NCBI GenBank assembly: GCA_002751075.1
Contig: NAOQ01000042.1
Location: forward strand, 113,996 to 177,995
Direction: 5' to 3'
DNA length: 64,000 nt
Source: Ichthyophonus hoferi
Lineage: Eukaryota > Opisthokonta > Ichthyosporea > Ichthyophonida > Ichthyophonidae
The notes under the pieces are model-generated. The model was not told the DNA's origin. It saw only the letters and a program-made list of their open reading frames with translations, and ran no database searches. The stretch's first letter is position 1; the number at the start of each line of letters is the position of its first letter. The position numbers and the translations under genes are program-made. Shown here piece by piece: positions 52,194 to 64,000 of this stretch.

Positions 52194-53420
52194 CTATTTA
52201 AAACCTATATAATGTTCGGCTGGCAGATATTTCCACTCATCCTCAGCCAATAACTTCTCGAGTTTTCGAAGGGCCTGCATGCTATCCTTGAATATTACTG
52301 GATGAAAAGGGAGGGGTTACTAACCCATACTTAAAAGAAATTGGGTCATGACTATTGTAAGGTTATATACTACGGATGGGTGGTGGCATGTAAAGGTTGG
52401 TAGGGTAGAGTCTTATGAAGTTACCTGATAGATATACTCCATATATGACATAGTACATATAATACATATAGTCACCCTGTATCCTCCACAACACATCCCT
52501 TTTCTTCCTTCAAATCAAGCTTGTTATCAGATGATTGGTTCCTAGTTAGGCCCACACGGGATTACTCCTAGTGGTTGGCATGGAAATGAAACTATAAAAA
52601 AAACCGGCCAAGTAAATGAATAATATGATATGAAATAGTAGATGAGAGGGTGCAAGAGGGGAAGGGTCCCACATAACCACAGGGAGAAAGAAGGAAGATA
52701 GACTTTAAGCCAAAAAAATCATACTAGCAGGCCAATACCCCACCATAGTCACTTACCTTTCTCCACCTCTTTCTCCACCTCTGCCTGTTGCTCCAACGTG
52801 TTCACCTCATTGTCACAGTCTGTAGGGATGACGTAAGCAGGTTGTTCCTAGTAGTTGGTTGATGGGTCCCTCCACAAGTTACACAATATATTAATATAAG
52901 TAGGTGTAGGAAGGGTGTGCACTGGTATAGGGATATTGCATTGCCACTATGTTTTGGCATACAACCAGTCACCTAGCATTCTGGTAGGCCTGTATGTATA
53001 CACTGCCACACATGTGTACTGACTATGGGACAAAAGCTATTTCAGACTGCCGAAAACTACCGCGTAAATGAGATGATATATAAATAAATCATTCATTAGC
53101 TTTATGGTTACACAACATGCTCTTGTATTGTTTAATGCCTGTGATATTGTGTGCATGCATACAAGCCATTCCGTGAGTATGAATGCATTGGTGTATGTTA
53201 TTGTGTTTGGAATATATATATATATATTGTATTCATGTATATAATACTGTATGCTGTAGTTAGGAATTAATGGTGGTGTTGCACTCTGTGATATAGTTCC
53301 ATGTAGGTGTGGGTGATTGGGGCGGCTCGGTATAAGACAGAGGAAATATACATTAATAATAATCCACCTACAGGTGTCGGGTGGTATCTCACCAAAGGAA
53401 AAAAGAGGCCGTTGAGACAT
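52194..53420 (-). CDS. 64-residue three-exon coiled-coil protein, unknown
   Basis: On the minus strand, exons 53420-53393 (28 bases), 52819-52757 (63) and 52297-52194 (104) join in phase 1, then phase 1, with good donors (GTGAGA, GTAAGT) and acceptors (CCCTACAG, TTTCATCCAG). The protein begins MSQRPLFSFD and continues with a heptad-like acidic helix (EQQAEVEKEVEK.., LRKLEKLLAEDEW). It ends WKYLPAEHYIGFK and TAG. The predicted helix spans about residues 11-51. I do not recognise the family; the conserved-looking ends suggest a small conserved eukaryotic protein. The 3-exon fit is strong for so short a gene. Opposite-strand frames over exon 1 (53,307-53,513) are taken as shadows. Confidence 0.6.
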
Positions 53421-53949
53421 GTTATGGTTAATATATACGCTAATACACCTGGCAAGAAAAAAAAGTATGCTATAAAAATATTATTAAAGTCTATGTTGGC
53501 CTTGATAGTTTAAAGCTACTTATATGATTTCACACATTAGAGTATATAACTATGCTATGTACTAATATAATAAAGTTATTTACTTAACTAACATAAAACA
53601 ATGTATTCCTAGGTTGATTTTCATCTATTTCGGATCAGTATACTATTGGTTGGTTATTGTTTAGGAGAATTCCTATTCGCTGCTCATTATTTCACCATTT
53701 ATCATTTGATTGGTAACCAATACCAAGCAAGCTTTGAAATAATTATAGACCATCTTGTTTATCAATAAGGAATTATGTAGCTATTTCAAAATACCATATT
53801 AAGGTATCTTATGGTCATTTCTGCATTGCTGATTGGCTGCATTTCTTAAATATCCCTATACGAAATCAATGTTGATTGGTTCATTCATTCTTGCAAAACA
53901 AAAAACTACAACAAATCTATTACAGATCTAATTAATAATGAATCCCCCT

Positions 53950-54490
53950 TTACTAATATCTATCAGAGTCTGTGTTGGCTCTAGGGTCTTTAACACAGCT
54001 GTCGAGATCTCCAATTGTATAACTGGTAGTGGTTATTTTTGTTTGACCAGTATAAGTAATGGCTACTTGATTGATTAGAACTGTCTTTAGACTCGGTTGT
54101 TGTGCTAAAGTATTTACTGAAGGCCCATATTCCAATTTTCTAGGTAACTGACTGTAATAATTATGTCTCTGTTCTAATGTAGAAGGGATAGATGCTTTGA
54201 TGCGCTTGGTGCAAGTCTAGAGATTGCACAATGTGATCAATTATTAATTGAAGCTAAGTTACTATGTAAATAAAAACTTTTATCGCTATCTGATGTCAGT
54301 AAGCAATTTTCAGGCTTCTGAGTAGTAGTGTAATTTGAACACTGATTATCGTTTACGAGAGCCAGTGGTAAATTAGACATCACAATAACTACGTGTGTAT
54401 TACATATATATATAGATATATATATATAATCAAGTGCAAAGTATTTTGTATATCTTTACGAGAACTTCGTATTTTCCATAAGTACCATTC
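53950..54490 (-). repeat. Dispersed repeat, copy C (decayed)
   Basis: Read on the minus strand, this stretch repeats the marks of copies A and B: TTATTGTGATGTCTA before the frame, then QCS, PENCLL and YLH, and a later IKASIP-like mark. It also matches upstream of the frame. Coding capacity is decayed. It has the same orientation as copy A. The block from here to about 57,700 holds further material related to 20.8-21.5 kb. Confidence 0.55.
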
Positions 54491-57479
54491 ATGTATGGGC
54501 GGAATAACCGGAGGCTTTATTATTGATTGTAGTTTTCCTTTATACTTTTCTTCTTTTATTTTAATAAACCAATGCTCATATCTAATTCCTAGAATGGTTC
54601 TTTTAGCTAATTACCTCATTGGTGGAACTGCTTACCTATGTATTGATAAATCAATCTATCGGGCTGAAAACATATTATGCAATTAAAAATCATTATGAAA
54701 TTAACTAACCTTAAACTACAATCATTAAACTTATTAATTAGGAAACTTCTATTAAAACCTAATTCATTGGGTAATAAGATCCATAGGTAGTGAATCTCTA
54801 CTCGGATAGTATGGATGAATATATTGTAGAAGTTATATAGAACTTCCTATAATTATTGAGAAATAGAGTAAATGTTTATTAGTTTATCTTCCAATGTACA
54901 GTTTGCAGCATTTTGGCTGCCTGTTGATCCCAAAGCTTTAATATTAATTTTTTTCCATTATAATTTAGGAGTACCATTATCATTATGCACAGACATCATA
55001 TTAATTTACTTGTATAAATTGTTGTGACTATTACAGTAATAATAATATTGTCTATAATTATTAATTGGCTTTATGCATAGATATAAGTTTACATTCTTAA
55101 GTATAATTTTCAACTGCATAAATAAGCTTTTTATTTTGTAAAACCAGGCCTTTATATTTTGTGGAAACGTTTCCTAAATGCTCAATTTTATTGAAAAAGG
55201 GACTTCTAATTGACGATTAGATAGAGATACCAGTAATGTAAATATTTTTTATTGGATTTATGAGACTAAAATCAAGGATACTTGGTTCTATTTCAAAGTT
55301 GTGGTTTGCTAATTTACAAACTGAAGCTTTTGATAATTGCTGCTCAAGTTCATACTGCTGATCAAGAGGTTTAGAAGCTTATGACTTCTTACTAGGTGTT
55401 GTGTTATATATATAATAAATACAATCTAATTGTGATTGTGATTAAATGGTTACGATATCGATAATATTAGGTAAAGTGATATTAGGTTTGAGTAGTTGGT
55501 CTTTTAGTAAAGAATTTGAATTAAGTACCTCACCCTGTTTAGAAATTATAGACATAATATGAATACATACAAATATGCATTCAATTATGGATTATGTTTT
55601 TTTTTTCTAAATAATATTAAATGTTTATGTGACTGAACAGTAAGTAATGTATGACTCAATCATTCTCTTTATTTTTGTACAAAGTTTGGTTCTTTTATTC
55701 AACCTAATGTGGGTTGACCAATGAGCCTATGTTTAAAGATCTAATTGACTCTCGAATACTGAAAACATTTGTCCTATGGAATTCAAATTGACTATTCATT
55801 AATTAATCTATATCTATTTAGTATATGATTTATGATTGGTTGTTTTTTAGCATGAGTTATTTCTAAGAATAAATTGAATTGTTGACCTTGTAGCGAGGTC
55901 CAAGCCAATAAGAACACAGATCATTCAAAAAGAAGTCCCATCAAACTTAACTGGAAAGGAGCGTCTTTTCTCTGTAGTATTGAGTAAAAAAATAATAGCA
56001 ATAAATAAAAGAATGCATAATAAAAGTACAGTGAATGTTTAGGCTCTAACACTTAGTACTTTTATATGTATGATGAATTAGTTATTTCAACATCTCTTGG
56101 TGCAATAGAATTGTAGGGACCTTGGGAATTATGACATTATGTGATAGAATTGAGAATAGTAGTCAGAAATTTGATCGCTTGTGCTTGCAATTCCCTCATT
56201 AAAAATAGTAATCTTAACAGAAAGCAACCAGAAAATATAAATACACCAATTGATTAGCCTACATTTGATCAGAGCTTCAAAATTATTGCTCTAAATAATC
56301 TAGATTGATCCAATTAATTATACTCAAGGAACCACAAATAGTCCAACCGTTAAGAGTAAGATATGCCCATTTGAATTGATATTTCATTCCAGAATGAACC
56401 AGAATTGTTAATTTAGAAGGAGCATCCCTTTCTGTAGATTTTAACTTTACTGAGAGATCCCGTACATTCCCAGTTTTGAACAAAACTACAATAACTGATT
56501 ACCACATTCATCCTTAATCTAGTAATGGGAGAAATTGATCATCAGACAAAGGAAATAGCCTTTAACGATGACCTATGATCTAATTGGAGAAGTTCACTTC
56601 CAAATTGCAATAGCCCATTGATGATCATGGTAATTTGAATCATAGTAATTGCATATCTTGCAAGGTGTAGGGTAAGAAATTTAAAACATCTCTGAACTCA
56701 GAACAACTGATTGTTCTGCACAGTATACGCAAGAGATTTGGCTTGTCTTTTACCTAGTGCTAGCTATCTAGTGTTAACTGTGTTGATCAATTAGCAAAAG
56801 ATAGAAATATTGTAGGCCAAATAGAGCTCATTACGACATATACTAGTTTTATTTCTAATAATTTTTGTTACAGGTTCTACAGGTCTTAATCTATTGATCT
56901 ACGTTTTATTTTATAAGTAGTTTGCAGTCACATTATTTAGTCTCTTACCTATCTTCCAGAATGAATTTACCTTTACAAACATCTTAGTACCTCTACCTGA
57001 ACACTTTGAACAATTAAATATATTAAAATAAGAATACTAAATTATTTCAGTGTGATTCAGTGATTGAACCAATGTAAAGTATTGAAAAAGCTATCAAATC
57101 AATGATCTGATTCAGAATCTTGTGGATCTTGTCAGTATCTCCAGTGATAACTGTCTTTTTCTCGATGATGGCTATGTTCAGATCTAGTCCACTCCCAGTA
57201 GAAGTCTGAAGCACTTCTTCTCCTCAGTGTCTATTGCAAATGAAGTTCTTATAATACAATTCTTTAGCCAAGTTATTATACACTTTAGTTCCATAGCAAT
57301 AATGTTCTAGATTAGCTTCAATTGAACAGTGGCAGATACTATATGAGTCTAACGTCAAATATAACTACATAAAAAACATAGACAAAGTAATTAGAGTTAT
57401 AGTCATCTAATTAATTACTGCTGGGTTCTGAAGTATTCTATATATAAAATATTGCATTTATAAAGTATAATAATGTTCT
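54491..57479. other. Repeat-like intergenic DNA, not resolved
   Basis: No known gene. A 66-residue minus frame at 56,283-56,483 reads as mixed-composition protein (SVKLKSTERDAPSKLTILVH) but has no family marks. I infer that this is the interior of the element that contains copy C. Confidence 0.3.
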
Positions 57480-57620
57480 GTCTGAGACAGATTCGGGACC
57501 CTTGATTTTGTAGTTATACGGAGTAGTTGATACAATTTTCATCATAAATTTTCTGCTTACAATAGTTGACTACTACCATGAACGAAAATATTTACTGCAC
57601 GGGCTGAAATTGATACCTGA
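57480..57620. repeat. Repeat block shared with 21,280-21,440
   Basis: Same-orientation match by eye: GAGACAG, TTGATTTTGTA, TTCTGCTTACAATAGT and GGGCTGAAATTGA correspond in order to GAGACAG, TTGATTCTGTA, ATCTGCTTTCAATAGT and AAGCTGAAATCAA. Confidence 0.5.
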
Positions 57621-57991
57621 GGTCAAAATCTATAATTTTGCTGTTTTCCATTTTTTTTAGACACATAAGGATTACACAGAGTACGACTTTATTTAAGACA
57701 CTTCAAATCCAATTATAATTCTACTAATGGATCAAAAAGAGTTTAAAAGAAAATAAATGTGTGTATAGAATAGCTGTACAACGCATTTGTAACGTCATGG
57801 GCTTTTAAAAATATCTTATTTTAAAGCCCAAGTGTAGTAATACTATAACGTAGTATCGAATAGCAGAGTAGCAATGAGTAGAAACATCAATAATTATTTT
57901 AAATATATACGTGGTTGTTAGCCTTAGTTGAACTAAATATTCATGTCCTATAATAGCCCAATTTTCACACATCTATATTAAAGGGTTGAGC

Positions 57992-58025
57992 ACAAGCTTT
58001 CTGATCATACAAGCTTTCTGATCAT
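57992..58025. repeat. Exact 17-base tandem duplication
   Basis: ACAAGCTTTCTGATCAT occurs twice back to back. A recent local duplication. Nothing else is recognised between 57,621 and 58,574. Confidence 0.95.
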
Positions 58026-58574
58026 ATTATGCTTTAGTACTTCTGGTATATCCATAAAGTCAGATTTACCCTCCTATAACGAAATATAACATAACTACAT
58101 GCTACGTGATATGGTTATTTCTATCATTAATTAATTGATATTTTTAATTACTCATTAATAATATATCTTGCAATACCAATTTAAGCACTTTGCTAAACCT
58201 TTTTATGGTAAGTCTTGCAATCCTGTTTGTGGTAGGAATAGTATTTGAGGACCTGGCTATATTGCATTCCTTATTCACATTCTTGTGTTGTTATGTAATA
58301 TTTTAATACAATATATTCTTACTAAATATGAAACCAATTGAGTCATTTATTTAAACCTTTGCTTTCATTATTTATCATTAAACCAATAATACCATAATCC
58401 AATGACGTCTGGATCTCATAAGTTATATCTATTGGTGCACCTAAAACTTATTTAAAATATTATCCAATAGAAAAAGGCTCTATTGATACTTGATCTTTAT
58501 CAAGATTATTTCATTTTTTTAATTTATAAACAAAGTGCAAGATATTAACATGCTTATCTAAAGCAAGTATTAAC

Positions 58575-60473
58575 ATGTATAGAGATAGTAAAGAGGGGGT
58601 CCAGACATCTGATTCTGAGGCTAAAATGGAGCCAGAATTGGATCAAACGTTAGAGTCATTGAAGACAGAACTGAGAACTCAGATTATTGAAGAGGGTAAG
58701 TAAGATGTTTATTACTTGAAAAATGCCAAACTTAACTACAATTCAATTTATGACCGTTGTGGAGGTTATGTTGAACCTTTCAGTGTGAGAAAGGACTGTG
58801 TTTTCTAAGTATTACAAGGGAGCACAAGTAGTTAAATTAACATGAATAGTTACCCGTGTAGGGTCTATCTTGTAAAATGAGGTAAGTGTTAGCTTTTTAT
58901 CTAATACAACAGTGAGACTGTGCTAGAGGCAATATTTTTACTGGCATTAGACCCCACTACTAAAGTTTTAACAGGTTGTCAGCAATAGTTTCTCCATGAC
59001 TGGCAATTAGGAAACTTGAAGCGTTAAAACATCATTAGTATCACTATTATGATTTGTTCTTGCTTGTAAATTGATATCAAATATCTACCATACATCAATA
59101 TACGAGGGATAGATTTTTGGCGTCTACCTCCTGAAGAGGTAATTTTCTCATGTTTCAAGTTTATTTCAACAGGGCTTTCTGAGAAGGTTGCACAACATGT
59201 TAAAATTGGTGAAGAGGTGGTAGAAAGTAGTACACCCTTGCCAATTCGAGGGGCCGTGCTTCTTGAATGTTCTAATGCTGAAGTGGAGTTCAATGAACAT
59301 GATGAGAGGGAGAGAGTGATGAATGCCACCCACTGGGATATGACCCCTACCCATGTTTCTGCTCCCACTCCTGTAAGATTTTTCTCTTGAGGCTGGATAG
59401 GGGTGGGTTAGATAAAGAGAGAAAGAGAAAGAGAGTACAGTATATATAAGGATAGAGAGAGAACAATTTATATGTATATATGCATATATGTATATTGGTA
59501 TGATGGTATGATAGTATGATAGTATATCCGTGTGCATGTATGTATATATGATAACATGCTAGTATGTATGTATGCATGTATATCTGTTCTTTGTTTCTGT
59601 ATATACATTTAAATGATAATATATGTACAACATATGTGCATGTGTGAGGTAATACCTATGTCTGATTTACACTCCAATGATGATGCTATCCTTGTTTAAT
59701 TAGATTATCTCCAACAATTAGGAGTCATTATTGGACTTGGCCCAGGCTCGTGCTAGCTCCACAACATTCTCTCGTTTAACTGTTACTGCTCCTCAGGTAA
59801 GTTGTAATTTTAATTCAGTTTGAAATTTATTTTAGCAGACTGAGTGGAAAATACATCTACATATACTTGACTGCTTTAATGAAGCAGCCAGGGTTGAAGT
59901 ATTTAGTACCTGGTAACGAACTGGTGAAAATGCGAGTAATGGCGTGTTTAAATACCACAAACAGCATACACTTGTAAAACACAACACCCTCACCCACCGA
60001 ACTTTAGGGGCCTTGCTAATTTATTTCTACCGATACTCTTTTTTCCTACTGGATTTATCAATCTCTTTAACAACATGGCACCGTAATAATTACCAGTTAC
60101 CAGTTACCAGTTACTAATCATTAGGTACTAGCTACTAATTACTAATTATTAATTATTAATTATTATTTACCACTTGCTAATTATTAGTTATTACTTACTA
60201 ATTACTAGTTGCTGTTGACTAATCACTAGCTATTATTTACTAATTACTAGTTACCAGTTACTAATTACATATATTTATGATTGGCGGGTCCATACAGGTA
60301 CCAATGATGCGGGAGGAGGCCGATATTGGTAGAGGCTTAACTCGTAGTCTAGCACTCCGTCAATACTATATGGGTATTAGTGGGCAGAGGTATGTAGTAC
60401 ATGTTTTAATGGTATGGTATATATATAGTTCTTTTCGTTATTTATCTTCCTCGTTTTAATATGTTTACTAGAT

Positions 60474-60504
<31 letters not shown>

Positions 60505-63500
60505 GCGTACTATCATACTATCATACCTAGCTACGTGCATATAAATAGTAATTTCAAATCTGCATCGGCTGGGAAAGGGATAAGGTGGTGTATTTAGGAT
60601 ATATACAAATTTCAGACAAGATCATTTTTAAACAATGGCTATTGATAGGCGATCAGTTTTAAATTTTAAATGCTATAGGAAGAGGGGAGGTGGGTAAAGG
60701 ATAAAGACTTATATGATGTAATAATTTAGATTTGAAACCACTGTGGGAAATTTCCTTGATTCCATCCGTACTCCAGGTACGTGTTCTCTCTCTTTCCTTG
60801 TCATCACTACTATTATACTACCGCCTTGGTTTGTCTTGATCTGTACCCTCATAATCTAGCTATTGTATTGGCTTATATTTATTAGGATGTGATGATATTA
60901 GTAATAATGTAGGCTTAGGCCTACAGCCTCCTATCTTATTCTCAAAGCAATATTTTATCACATCATATACCATTGGTTTGTCGCATTTTAAATTATCACT
61001 CTATTTAAACGCAACTATTTTATTACGTAGGGCAACATTGATCATGATAGGGTAACCAATGCCCACTTACTCGGCCACTCTGCTCCAATGCATTGGGTAT
61101 ATATCACACTATAAAGTCCAGGCTCAGCACATGACTATTAGGGCTTAGTGACATAAAATATTAAAAAATAAATTTATATAAATGACCCAATGAAAGACGG
61201 ATAATTTAATTTCAAAAGAAACACATTTTAAAACAGACAACATTGGCTTCCTATAAATGGTGTTTATTGCTCTAAAAGTGTGGTTGAGTGACTTACAACC
61301 TATGACAGGACACCACCATACACCCTTTGTTAGGAAGATAGCCGAGCCAGAAATGGAGCCTAGTCCATACTATTTAACACAAGTTGAAGGCGTATTTCGT
61401 GTGTATGGTAGTAAGGAGGAGGCAGATGATGCGCTGTCTATGGACAACCCCGATCAGGGTACATTACATCTATGACCTGTCTAGATTATGCAATTATATA
61501 TTATATAATGTATGTTATTTATTATATGTTGTATGTTAGATGCAATGTTTTGTATTATGCATTATTTATTACGTGCTATAATATATATATTGTGGGGGTT
61601 ATAATATGCATTATGCATTTATACCATTACGCATAGTTATGCGCATTTACATGTAGTTTCATATAGATAAACGTATACATTCGTTTATACATGTATACAT
61701 GCATACGCTACCCAGTATATATATTTCTTTTGAAAAATATTACATCATGGCTGATTTCTACAGCACACCATTGTAGACGTATATGAATATAATAGAAAGT
61801 TAACAGGGACTATGACATGGCTTGACAGGTTTATTCATGTATCCGTCTCTATCTCGCTACTATAAAGACGTGAACTTTCTACTTGCTCTGAGTACAGATG
61901 GACCATGGTAAGTATTGGAGTAACAGTGGTAGTAGGATTGTAATAATACATGTTGTAGTTAGGTAGTAGTAACATATTAATGGGTATTATAATAATAGAT
62001 CAAGTGTAATAATAAATGATATTAATAATGTAATCATAGGTATAAAGCTATACCATTAGTCTGAACGAGCTTATTACGTGCTTTTCTAATCTCAGTCACA
62101 CCTACACAACCTTAATATGGTTTAATGCTTTTCTATAATTGGAAAGTACTTTTATTAATTATTCTGGATTTCCTCTGGTGAACACTATTTAAACGTCATG
62201 AGTTATTTTCATTGGATAGCATTTTTGTTAAAAAACAAACTTCATGACACACACACACATATATATACATATACATACATATACATACATATACATAAAT
62301 ACACATACATTCACTTGAAGCAAGTCATACTGCTATCGAAGGGGCCGCTATTTGGAGACCCAGTTTTCATTGCATCAGATGTTAAACGAGATGGAAGAGT
62401 TCAAACAGCAAAAGACCGTACCCCACAGAGGTACGTACTGTATATTATTTGATTTCATTGTTATTGTATTATTTATAGCCATTTCTTATTATTGGTATTC
62501 ATTATATTCGTTAGTATTTATTATCTTGTCTTGTTTTTATATAGAATTGTATCTTAATTTTTTGCCTGGTTTTCTGTGTTTATAAATATATGCATTTTTA
62601 TATTATTAATACATAATACTATATATATATATGTTTTTTGATTTTAAATGTGTTATAGATAGGTTTGGTTAATAATGTTACCCCAATTAGAAATATCCAC
62701 ATTTTATATCGACCAATTATACACTCCTCACAACTTTCCGGCTTCTATGATTGCTCTTTCTAATCTTTTCATCCACCCATCTTGTATTCGTTGTCCCTTT
62801 TATGGATTTATACGTTGTATACGTATGGTTATTTATATTTAACCTTAACCCATCCTTGCTATGTCCAACCATGAAACATATAATGATAATAAGAAGATTA
62901 ATAATAATTTACCGACTTCTAACACTTTCTTACGATTTCCAATCAATTCCAAACAAATCAAACCGTATTATTCAATTTTTTTAAATTAATCCCAAATATT
63001 TATTGACCCTAAGCAGATTTCTACAATGTTCGTAAGGTGGACACCCACGTACATTTAGCCGGTTGTATGAACCAAAAGCATCTGCTTCGCTTTATCAAGA
63101 AGAAACTGCGCACTTGCCCCAATGAGCGGGTATTGATTAGGAATGGCGTGGAGATGACACTAGAACAGGTAAGGGGCTTTATGTATACAGAGATATAAAA
63201 GAAGGTATGCTGTTATAGTGCTATGTGATTATGTTGTTGCATTGTTGTCTATATTGCTATAATGTTGTGTCTATATATATATATTGCAATATATAGATTG
63301 CTTTATACATATTGCTTTTTATTTCTTATTTTTATTTTAAATATCTGTAGGTTTTGGTGTCATTAGTTCCTTATAATTATATATATACGTCATACTGCTT
63401 TTAAAATTATCCTCCTATCACCTTGCATATACAATATACTTTCCCATCCGCCATTAAATCATGGTTTAAAGTTCATTAGCCACTTTAATATTTAATTATT

Positions 63501-63991
63501 GTTTAACTGCATTTCAAGTGGATATTTTTCACTTTTTACTTGTCATACAGTATGTAATTTTAATATAGTGTCGCCTTGAACTAATTAGCATACAAGATTA
63601 TTTACCGATTTAAAATGTTTTTAAATACGACATGACCTTTCTTTTAATTGACTATATTAAATTTTCTCTGATTTATATTTATTTTTATCTATTTGCTTAT
63701 TTTTTCGATTATATCTCCCCTCTATTATAACTTCATTGTCACATTCTCTCTGTTTTCTTCTACCCCCTCTCGTTGTCGTTCTCCCTCACCTCACATTCCC
63801 CTTCCCTCTTTGATGCAGGTATTCAAATCTTTAAACCTGACGTCTTATGATCTAAGTGTTGATACCCTAGACATGCATGCTGATCGTAATACCTTTCAAC
63901 GATTCGATAAGTTCAACCTGAAGTATAACCCATTGGGTGAGAGTAGATTAAGAGAAATTTTCCTCAAGACTAATAACCGTATTGAAGGAAG
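58575..63991 (+). CDS. AMP deaminase, 5' part (continues past the window)
   Basis: Ten exons join in phase to about 399 residues: 58575-58695, 59173-59372, 59722-59796, 60298-60389, 60730-60776, 61309-61458, 61829-61907, 62321-62430, 63017-63168, 63819-63991 (donor at 63,992). The first 150 residues are poorly conserved, as in all AMPDs. From about residue 220 it follows human AMPD2 closely: [91 protein letters not shown]. His302 and His304 in DTHVH are the first two zinc ligands of the deaminase fold. It deaminates AMP to IMP in the cytosol (purine nucleotide cycle). The catalytic C-terminal half lies beyond the window. The human paralogue (AMPD1/2/3) cannot be fixed from this part. Confidence 0.93.
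60088..60267. repeat. Degenerate minisatellite in AMP deaminase intron 3
   Basis: TTACTAATTACTAGTTACCAG-like words are repeated for about 180 bases, with units drifting between 7 and 15 bases (TTACCAG, TTACTAA, TTATTAA, TTACTAG). It lies just upstream of the exon 4 acceptor at 60,297. Confidence 0.85.
60481..60504. repeat. (AT)n microsatellite in AMP deaminase intron 4
   Basis: Twelve AT units about 90 bases after exon 4. Confidence 0.9.
62246..62311. repeat. (CA)n / (ATACAT)n tract next to the exon 8 acceptor
   Basis: CACACACACA followed by ATACATATACAT units, ending 9 bases before the acceptor at 62,320. It takes the place of the usual T/C-rich tract. Confidence 0.85.
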
Positions 63992-64000
63992 GTTAGTAAG

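Noticed and set aside
53307-53513. Plus-strand 68-residue frame (GVGWYLTKGKKRPLRH)
   Set aside because: It is antisense to exon 1 of the 64-residue minus-strand gene, which has a full phase-consistent splice model. The plus frame has no partner exons.
1-64000. tRNA or rRNA genes, CRISPR arrays, bacterial operon signals
   Set aside because: I found no B-box-bearing cloverleaf, rRNA-like stretch or spaced direct repeat array. The intron-rich genes show this is eukaryotic nuclear DNA.

Overview
The window is a 64 kb piece of an AT-rich animal nuclear genome. Genes are split into many short exons with GT..AG introns, most introns are 50 to 900 bases and T/C-rich, and the recognisable proteins are metazoan: a 26/29-kDa-type papain-family protease, a PCTAIRE cyclin-dependent kinase, a trypsin-fold protease, WDR82, JAZF1 and AMP deaminase. 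WDR82 and JAZF1 are clearly more diverged from human than expected for a slowly evolving bilaterian. I therefore infer an early-branching animal, perhaps a sponge. That is inference; no marker here settles it.

Layout. 1-2,082: a repeat copy with a 158-residue open frame on the minus strand. 2,083-8,675 (+): 12-exon 26/29-kDa-type cysteine protease. 9,395-9,925: a second, decayed copy of the same repeat, in the opposite orientation. 12,173-19,834 (+): 15-exon PCTAIRE kinase containing a 14-base microexon, with an assembly gap in one intron. 20,268-22,100: probable repeat material. 22,531-23,508 (-): single-exon secreted serine protease. 23,509-27,883: gene-poor, with short coding-like patches and simple repeats. 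27,884-33,107 (+): 9-exon WDR82. 33,108-37,807: no gene seen. 37,808-38,885 (+): 2-exon JAZF1. About 41,000-44,300 (-): broken Ty1/copia fossil. 46,053-46,253: gap. 46,625-46,876 and 49,489-50,055 (+): two small unknown membrane-protein candidates. About 50,560-51,600 (+): second copia fossil. 52,194-53,420 (-): a 64-residue three-exon gene that I assembled from splice phases. 53,950-57,700: a third copy of the repeat family and related material. 58,575 to the window end (+): 5' part of an AMP deaminase gene.

The genes do not form a functional cluster. They cover lysosomal or digestive proteolysis (cysteine protease), a secreted protease, cell signalling (PCTAIRE kinase), chromatin and transcription (WDR82, JAZF1) and purine metabolism (AMP deaminase). 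All exon models come from reading frame, splice phase and remembered family alignments; no search was run. The most notable items are the 14-base microexon, the dispersed repeat family with an unknown open frame, and the 64-residue split gene.
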